Below, piece after piece: positions 38,164-42,541 of a DNA stretch of 42,541 nucleotides. The translations under genes and the position numbers were made by a program. Origin of the DNA: Halopseudomonas salina (GTDB lineage Bacteria; Pseudomonadota; Gammaproteobacteria; Pseudomonadales; Pseudomonadaceae); assembly GCF_008641105.1 (NCBI RefSeq), contig NZ_VTTI01000017.1, positions 1 through 42,541 on the forward strand, written 5' to 3'. Position 1 is the stretch's first letter. Each line of letters starts with the position of its first letter. Under the pieces are notes generated by a model. The model was not told the DNA's origin and searched no databases. It was given only the letters and a program-made list of their open reading frames with translations.

Positions 38164-39210
38164 TCAGCCTGCCGCGTTAACAAACATTTCGCTATCACGC
38201 TGCTCGACCAGGGCTTGCTCGATCGCGGCCTGGTGCACTTCGTCGTCGTGCTCCTGGCGCTCTTCGGGCTTGATGCCCAGACGCTCGAACAGACGCATGT
38301 CTTTCTCGGCCTGCGGATTGGAGGTGGTCAGCAGCCGGTCACCGTAGAAGATCGAGTTGGCGCCAGCGAAAAATGCCAGGGCCTGGGTCTGCTCGTTCAT
38401 CTGTTCGCGACCTGCAGACAGACGCACATGGGACTTGGGCATCATGATGCGCGCTACGGCCAGGGTGCGGATAAAATCAAAGGGATCAACATCCTCTTCG
38501 TTTTCCAGCGGCGTGCCCTTGACCTTGACCAGCATGTTGATCGGCACACTCTCGGGATGCTCTGGCAGGTTGGCCAACTGGATCAGCAGACCAGCGCGAT
38601 CCTCAATGGATTCACCCATACCCAGAATACCGCCGGAGCAGATCTTCATGCCCGCATCACGCACATAGGAAAGCGTTTCCAAGCGATCACCGAATGTGCG
38701 AGTGGTGATGATACTGCTATAGAATTCGGGGGAGGTGTCCAGGTTGTGGTTGTAGTAGTCCAGCCCGGCGTCGGCCAGTGCAGCTGTCTGCTCCTTGGTC
38801 AGCTTGCCCAGGGTCATGCAGGTTTCCAGACCCAACTTGCGTACACCCTTGACCATCTCCAGAACGTAGGGCATGTCCTTCTCGGAAGGATGCTTCCATG
38901 CCGCGCCCATACAGAAGCGGGTTGCGCCAATCGCCTTGGCTGCAGCGGCCTCATCCAGCACTTTTTGCACTTCCAGCAGCTTTTCCTTTTCCAGGCCAGT
39001 GTTGTAGTGGCCGGACTGGGGGCAATACTTGCAATCCTCTGGGCAAGAACCGGTCTTGATCGACAGCAACGTTGAGACCTGCACCCGGTTGGCATCGAAA
39101 TGCTGGCGGTGAACGGTCTGGGCCTGGAACAGCAGGTCGTTGAAAGGCTGACGGAACAGGGCCAGCACGTCTGCCGGTGTCCAGTTGTGGCGGGTTACTG
39201 AGGCTGTCAT
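38164..39210 (-). CDS. bioB: Biotin synthase
   Basis: BioB is the radical SAM enzyme that inserts sulfur into dethiobiotin. The 348-residue protein has the SAM cluster motif Cys56-x3-Cys60-x2-Cys63 ([14 protein letters not shown]), the [13 protein letters not shown] segment, the [11 protein letters not shown] glycine-rich part and Arg in VRLSAGRE, which contacts the auxiliary [2Fe-2S] cluster. It is the first gene of the biotin operon, divergent from comF, with a recognisable promoter in the 86-base gap. Confidence 0.97.
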   Translation of the reverse strand: MTASVTRHNWTPADVLALFRQPFNDLLFQAQTVHRQHFDANRVQVSTLLSIKTGSCPEDCKYCPQSGHYNTGLEKEKLLEVQKVLDEAAAAKAIGATRFCMGAAWKHPSEKDMPYVLEMVKGVRKLGLETCMTLGKLTKEQTAALADAGLDYYNHNLDTSPEFYSSIITTRTFGDRLETLSYVRDAGMKICSGGILGMGESIEDRAGLLIQLANLPEHPESVPINMLVKVKGTPLENEEDVDPFDFIRTLAVARIMMPKSHVRLSAGREQMNEQTQALAFFAGANSIFYGDRLLTTSNPQAEKDMRLFERLGIKPEERQEHDDEVHQAAIEQALVEQRDSEMFVNAAG

Positions 39211-39265
39211 GAATTAGATCCTGGCGGTTGCACGGAAAACGGAGTTGGTTGAAGCTATGAGTCGC

Positions 39266-39293
39266 ATGATAACGGCGGCAAGGAGGCTGTCAA
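39266..39293 (-). promoter_or_regulatory. Predicted promoter of the bio operon
   Basis: On the minus strand, -35 TTGACA (39293-39288) and -10 TATCAT (39271-39266) have a 16-bp spacer. The element overlaps the ribosome-binding site of comF (AAGGAGG, 39280-39286 on the plus strand), so the two divergent genes share sequence. No BioR- or BirA-type operator was recognised. Confidence 0.65.
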
Positions 39294-39296
39294 CCA

Positions 39297-40016
39297 TTGA
39301 ACATATCGCAGGTTTACAAGTGGTTAATTAATAGCCATCCGAGCCGTTGCCTGTTGTGCCTGGGCGACGGCGCCCAGACCACTAGCGGAATCTGCGACGC
39401 CTGCCGCACAGATCTGCCCTGGCTGCACAGCCAATGCCGACGCTGCGCCCTGCCGCTCCCCGTAGACAACCAGCTGTGCGGCAAGTGTCAGCTGCGCAAC
39501 CCCACCTTTGCACAGGTGGTCAGCCCCCTGCTGTACCGCTTCCCCATCGACAGCCTGATTCCAGCCTTCAAATATCACGACCAACTGATCTACGGCAGAC
39601 TCCTGGCGCGCCTACTGGCTGAGGCAGTTCATTTTCACTACAGCGAACATGATCAATCGTTGCCCGACCGGGTGCTGCCTATGCCGCTGCATCCAAAGCG
39701 CCAGGCCAGACGCGGTTTCAATCAGGCCCAGGAAATCGCCGGTCCGGTGGCCAGATATCTGCAGCTCCCACTGTGCAGGCATAGCCTGCGGCGGGTGCGC
39801 CACACCGCGGCACAACAGGGGCTAAGTGCCAATGATCGCAAACGCAATCTGGCCAACGCTTTTCAATCTCCGCCAACGGCGGCGGTTACCGGCCTGCATC
39901 TGGCTCTTGTCGATGACGTGGTGACTACCGGTACCACCGCCGACGCAGCCAGTCAGACATTGATAGAGGCCGGCGCTGCCAGCGTGAGCATCTGGTGCAT
40001 AGCCAGAACCCCCTGA
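39297..40016 (+). CDS. comF: ComF-family phosphoribosyltransferase-like protein
   Basis: ComF proteins are needed for DNA uptake in naturally transformable bacteria, apparently at the inner membrane with the helicase step. The 239-residue protein has an N-terminal zinc-ribbon-like segment with paired cysteines (CLLC, CDAC, CRRC, CGKC) and a C-terminal PRTase fold with the motif LALVDDVVTTGTTADA (about 204-219). RRGFNQAQEIA is typical of the family. The start is a TTG at 39297 with AAGGAGG ten bases upstream; the first ATG in the frame is far inside, so TTG is favoured. It is divergent from bioB. Confidence 0.88.
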   Translation: MNISQVYKWLINSHPSRCLLCLGDGAQTTSGICDACRTDLPWLHSQCRRCALPLPVDNQLCGKCQLRNPTFAQVVSPLLYRFPIDSLIPAFKYHDQLIYGRLLARLLAEAVHFHYSEHDQSLPDRVLPMPLHPKRQARRGFNQAQEIAGPVARYLQLPLCRHSLRRVRHTAAQQGLSANDRKRNLANAFQSPPTAAVTGLHLALVDDVVTTGTTADAASQTLIEAGAASVSIWCIARTP

Positions 40017-40057
40017 GCCATCCCCCGGCAAATCTCCACCGGCACCCTAGCTCTGTC

Positions 40058-40079
40058 GCTTGAAGCTTGCGGCTTGCGG
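40058..40079 (+). repeat. Solo heptad array, copy F
   Basis: Three GCTTGNN units (40058, 40065, 40072) lie between comF and srkA. No complementary CAAGC arm is present nearby, so this copy cannot form the long hairpin. It may be a decayed or half element. Confidence 0.7.
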
Positions 40080-40124
40080 TCATAAGCGCGAACATGACCG
40101 TCTATTCTTGCTGGCTGCTCAACC

Positions 40125-41105
40125 ATGGACTCGCAACACCCCTTTGCTCTACTGACACCCGACACCGTGCTCGATGCGGTGGAGTCCCTTGGCTTTCTCA
40201 GTGATGCACGCACTCTAACGTTGAACAGCTACGAGAACCGGGTTTTTCAGATAGGTATTGAGGGCGCACAGCCACTGATTGCCAAATTCTACCGCCCTGT
40301 GCGCTGGAGCGATGAAGCCATACTCGAGGAGCATGCCTATTCGCTCGAATTGGCTGACAGGGACATTCCAGTCATTCCGCCGATGCAGGTCGAAGGCCGC
40401 ACGCTGTTCGAGTTTGCCGGCTTTCGCTTCAGCCTGTTCAAGCGCTTTGGTGGACGCGCACCGGAACTGGATAATCCCGACCACCTGTTGATGCTTGGCC
40501 GTCTGGTTGGTCGCCTGCATGCGGTGGGAGCGATGCGCCCCTTCGAACACCGACCATCGCTCACTGTGCAGAGCTTCGGCCACGACAGTATTGCCTGGCT
40601 GCGCGACTCTGGCGTAGTACCCGAGAATCTGCGTCCGGCGTACTTCTCCGTTGCCGACGACCTGATGCAGGTGATCGACCAGCGCATGCAAGCAGTCCCG
40701 TACAAAACGATCCGGCTTCACGGCGATCTGCATGTAGGCAACCTGCTCTGGCGAGACGAAAGCCTGTATATGGTCGACATGGACGACTGCCGGCAGGGCC
40801 CGGCAATTCAGGATCTGTGGATGATGCTGTCTGGTGACCATAACCAGCGTCAGGCCCAACTGGCCGAGCTGGTAGAAGGTTACAACGAGTTTCACGACTT
40901 CGATCCACGCCAGTTGGCTCTGATAGAATCGCTGAGAACATTGCGTCTGGTACATTACAGCGCCTGGTTGGCACGTCGCTGGGACGATCCGGCCTTTCCG
41001 CGGCACTTTCCCTGGTTTGCCAGCGAGCGGTACTGGGCAGACCAGGTCTTGACCCTGCGCGAGCAGCGCGCGGCGCTTGATGAGCCGCTGCTTCGGCTGT
41101 TCTGA
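40125..41105 (+). CDS. srkA: Stress response kinase A (YihE/SrkA family Ser/Thr kinase)
   Basis: SrkA is a kinase of the aminoglycoside-phosphotransferase-like fold that, in enterobacteria, protects cells from MazF-linked programmed death and other stress; its substrates are uncertain. The 326-residue protein has an ATP-site Lys in PLIAKFYRP (about 50-58), the catalytic motif IRLHGDLHVGNLLW (about 196-209) and the metal-binding MVDMDDCRQGP. The ATG at 40125 is chosen as the family start (MDSQHPFALLTPDTVLDAV). It is 108 bases after comF, separated by the solo heptad copy F. Confidence 0.92.
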   Translation: MDSQHPFALLTPDTVLDAVESLGFLSDARTLTLNSYENRVFQIGIEGAQPLIAKFYRPVRWSDEAILEEHAYSLELADRDIPVIPPMQVEGRTLFEFAGFRFSLFKRFGGRAPELDNPDHLLMLGRLVGRLHAVGAMRPFEHRPSLTVQSFGHDSIAWLRDSGVVPENLRPAYFSVADDLMQVIDQRMQAVPYKTIRLHGDLHVGNLLWRDESLYMVDMDDCRQGPAIQDLWMMLSGDHNQRQAQLAELVEGYNEFHDFDPRQLALIESLRTLRLVHYSAWLARRWDDPAFPRHFPWFASERYWADQVLTLREQRAALDEPLLRLF

Positions 41106-41191
41106 TCAGACGGCATAAGAGATATCAATGGCCGTTTTCAGTCACCTTTTGACTGCATACACTGCACGCACTTTTCACAGAGGCACCGAGC

Positions 41192-42541
41192 ATGTCCGAT
41201 ACCCTACTTGATTCACGCAACCTGGCCTTCGAACTCTACGAAGTGCTGGATGCCGAAGGCCTGACCGAGCGCCCTCGCTTCGCCGATCACAACCGTGAGA
41301 CCTTTGACGCGGCTATCAATACTGCGCGCACCATTGCCGACAAGTATTTCGCGCCGCACAACCGCAAGAGCGACGAGAACGAGCCCAAGTACGTCGATGG
41401 TGCGGCCGAGCTCATCCCGGAAGTGAAACCGGCCGTCGACGCCTTCCTCGAAGCCGGCTTTCTGAATGCAACGCGCACCTTCGAGCAGGGCGGCATGCAG
41501 ATGCCCAACCTGCTGTCCCAGGCCTGCTTTGCGCATTTCCAGTCAGCCAATGCCGCCACCTCCTCTTATGCAATGCTGACAATGGGCGCAGCCAACCTGA
41601 TCGAGAACTTTGGTAGCGAAGAGCAGAAGGAGCGCTTCCTGCAGCCTATGATCGAGGGTCGCTTCTTCGGCACCATGGCGCTGACCGAGCCGCATGCCGG
41701 CTCGTCGCTGTCGGATATCCGCACCAAGGCAGAACCTGCCGAGGACGGCAGCTATCGCCTCAAGGGCAACAAGATCTATATTTCCGGTGGCGACCATCCG
41801 CTTTCGGAAAACATCGTGCACATGGTGCTGGCCAAGCTGCCCGATGCTCCCCCCGGTGTGAAAGGCATTTCGCTGTTCATCGTGCCCAAGTTTCTGGTCA
41901 ATGATGACGGCACCGTCGGCGAGCGCAACGACGTTGCCCTGGCCGGTCTGTTCCACAAGATGGGCTGGCGCGGCACCACCTCAACCGCGTTGAACTTTGG
42001 CGAAAAAGGCGAGTGCGTGGGCTATCTGGTAGGCAAGCCGCACAACGGGCTGTCGTACATGTTCCAGATGATGAACGAAGCACGTATCGGTGTGGGTATG
42101 GGCGCGGTCATGCTCGGCTATGCCGGCTACCTGTACTCCCTGGAATATGCTCGTGATCGTCCCCAGGGCCGGCTACCCGATGGCAAGGACCCGTCTTCGC
42201 CACAGGTGTCGATCATCCAGCACACTGACATCAAGCGCCTGCTGCTGACCCAGAAAGCCTATGTGGAAGGCGCGTTCGATCTGGGCCTCTACGCTGCACG
42301 CCTGTTCGATGATACCGAGACCCTGGAAACCGAAGAGGAGCGCAAGACCGCCCTTGAACTGCTCGATCTGCTCACGCCGATCGTCAAGTCCTGGCCGTCC
42401 GAGTTCTGCCTCAAGGCTAACGAACACGCTATCCAGATTCTCGGTGGTCGCCGTATCATTAAAAAATATCCGGTCGAGCAGTATTACCGCGACAACCGTC
42501 TCAATCCGATTCACGAGGGCACCCACGGCATCCAGTCTCTG
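41192..42541 (+). CDS. Acyl-CoA dehydrogenase, C-terminus beyond the window
   Basis: The frame from ATG 41192 (after AGAGG) stays open for 450 codons to the window end. It belongs to the same roughly 600-residue acyl-CoA dehydrogenase group as the gene at 31389-33194, with [21 protein letters not shown] (split), [16 protein letters not shown], and the C-terminal [19 protein letters not shown] holding the catalytic Glu. The conserved segment before it should read like ILGGYGYTREYPVEQYY, but the window encodes [17 protein letters not shown]; the six altered codons coincide with sequence from an Illumina adapter (see 42439-42466). The frame is kept, so the gene is probably intact in the organism. 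No PsrA-like site was found upstream. Confidence 0.9.
   Translation, partial: MSDTLLDSRNLAFELYEVLDAEGLTERPRFADHNRETFDAAINTARTIADKYFAPHNRKSDENEPKYVDGAAELIPEVKPAVDAFLEAGFLNATRTFEQGGMQMPNLLSQACFAHFQSANAATSSYAMLTMGAANLIENFGSEEQKERFLQPMIEGRFFGTMALTEPHAGSSLSDIRTKAEPAEDGSYRLKGNKIYISGGDHPLSENIVHMVLAKLPDAPPGVKGISLFIVPKFLVNDDGTVGERNDVALAGLFHKMGWRGTTSTALNFGEKGECVGYLVGKPHNGLSYMFQMMNEARIGVGMGAVMLGYAGYLYSLEYARDRPQGRLPDGKDPSSPQVSIIQHTDIKRLLLTQKAYVEGAFDLGLYAARLFDDTETLETEEERKTALELLDLLTPIVKSWPSEFCLKANEHAIQILGGRRIIKKYPVEQYYRDNRLNPIHEGTHGIQSL
42439..42466. other. Sequencing-adapter sequence in the assembly (probable artefact)
   Basis: The 22 bases 42439-42460 are the exact reverse complement of the first 22 bases of the Illumina P5 adapter, and A6 follows at 42461-42466, as in adapter read-through. 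The first ten bases or so (TCTCGGTGGT) may also be native gene sequence, which could explain how the adapter read was joined; the foreign part is then CGCCGTATCATTAAAAAA (42449-42466). On the minus strand it translates to FFNDTATTE, a string known from contaminated protein databases. Confidence 0.85.

Overview
The window is a gammaproteobacterial chromosome segment, almost certainly from Pseudomonas sensu lato (Pseudomonas, Stutzerimonas or Halopseudomonas type). The evidence is the conserved block algW-hisC-hisD-hisG-murA-ibaG-mla / kdsD-kdsC-lptCAB-rpoN-hpf-ptsN-rapZ-ptsO, a CysN-CysC fusion, a short-form HisG, a bioBFHCD operon and a PsrA-like fatty-acid operator. The host DNA is GC-rich; only the gene cassettes at the left edge are clearly AT-richer.

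Layout. Positions 1-2060 hold the proximal end of a chromosomal integron. It has an intact tyrosine integrase (intI) with a LexA/SOS box over its promoter, an attI region, two complete gene cassettes with attC sites and the start of a third, all transcribed away from intI. Positions 2300-12600 hold purL, mltF, tadA and the sulfate-assimilation genes cysNC and cysD, split by a small four-helix-bundle gene, then a Nif3-type gene. Positions 12780-21810 hold the periplasmic protease algW and a long minus-strand run (mlaFEDCB, ibaG, murA, hisG, hisD, hisC) covering outer-membrane lipid transport, iron-sulfur/BolA function, peptidoglycan precursor synthesis and histidine synthesis. Positions 22040-29004 are the plus-strand LPS genes kdsD-kdsC-lptC-lptA-lptB, then rpoN, hpf and the nitrogen PTS (ptsN-rapZ-ptsO). 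Positions 29266-34567 hold pmbA, darP, an acyl-CoA dehydrogenase with tandem PsrA-like operators, and an SprA-type putative metalloprotease with a small partner gene. Positions 34645-39210 are the biotin operon bioB-F-H-C-D. The right end has comF, srkA and a second acyl-CoA dehydrogenase that runs off the window.

Three things stand out. First, a family of 7-bp-periodic arrays (CAAGCNN on one side, GCTTGNN on the other) occupies six intergenic sites and makes inverted-repeat hairpins. Three of these split biosynthetic operons (cysD/cysNC, hisD/hisC, bioB/bioF). The cys copy encloses a four-helix-bundle (S23/Avd-fold) gene, a layout reminiscent of 23S rRNA intervening sequences but located in an mRNA operon. 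I consider this the best candidate for an undescribed element. Second, the integron is structurally complete at this end and carries an unexplained hairpin plus a second core site between attI and the first cassette. Third, at 42439-42460 the reading frame of the last gene contains a 22-base match to the complement of the Illumina P5 adapter followed by A6. It replaces six conserved codons, so it looks like an assembly artefact and not biology.

No rRNA, tRNA, CRISPR array or riboswitch was recognised, and no gene-free stretch exceeds 300 bases. The largest gaps are 2060-2307 (purL terminator, otherwise nothing recognisable), 29005-29265 (heptad arrays) and 33195-33427 (promoter and operators).
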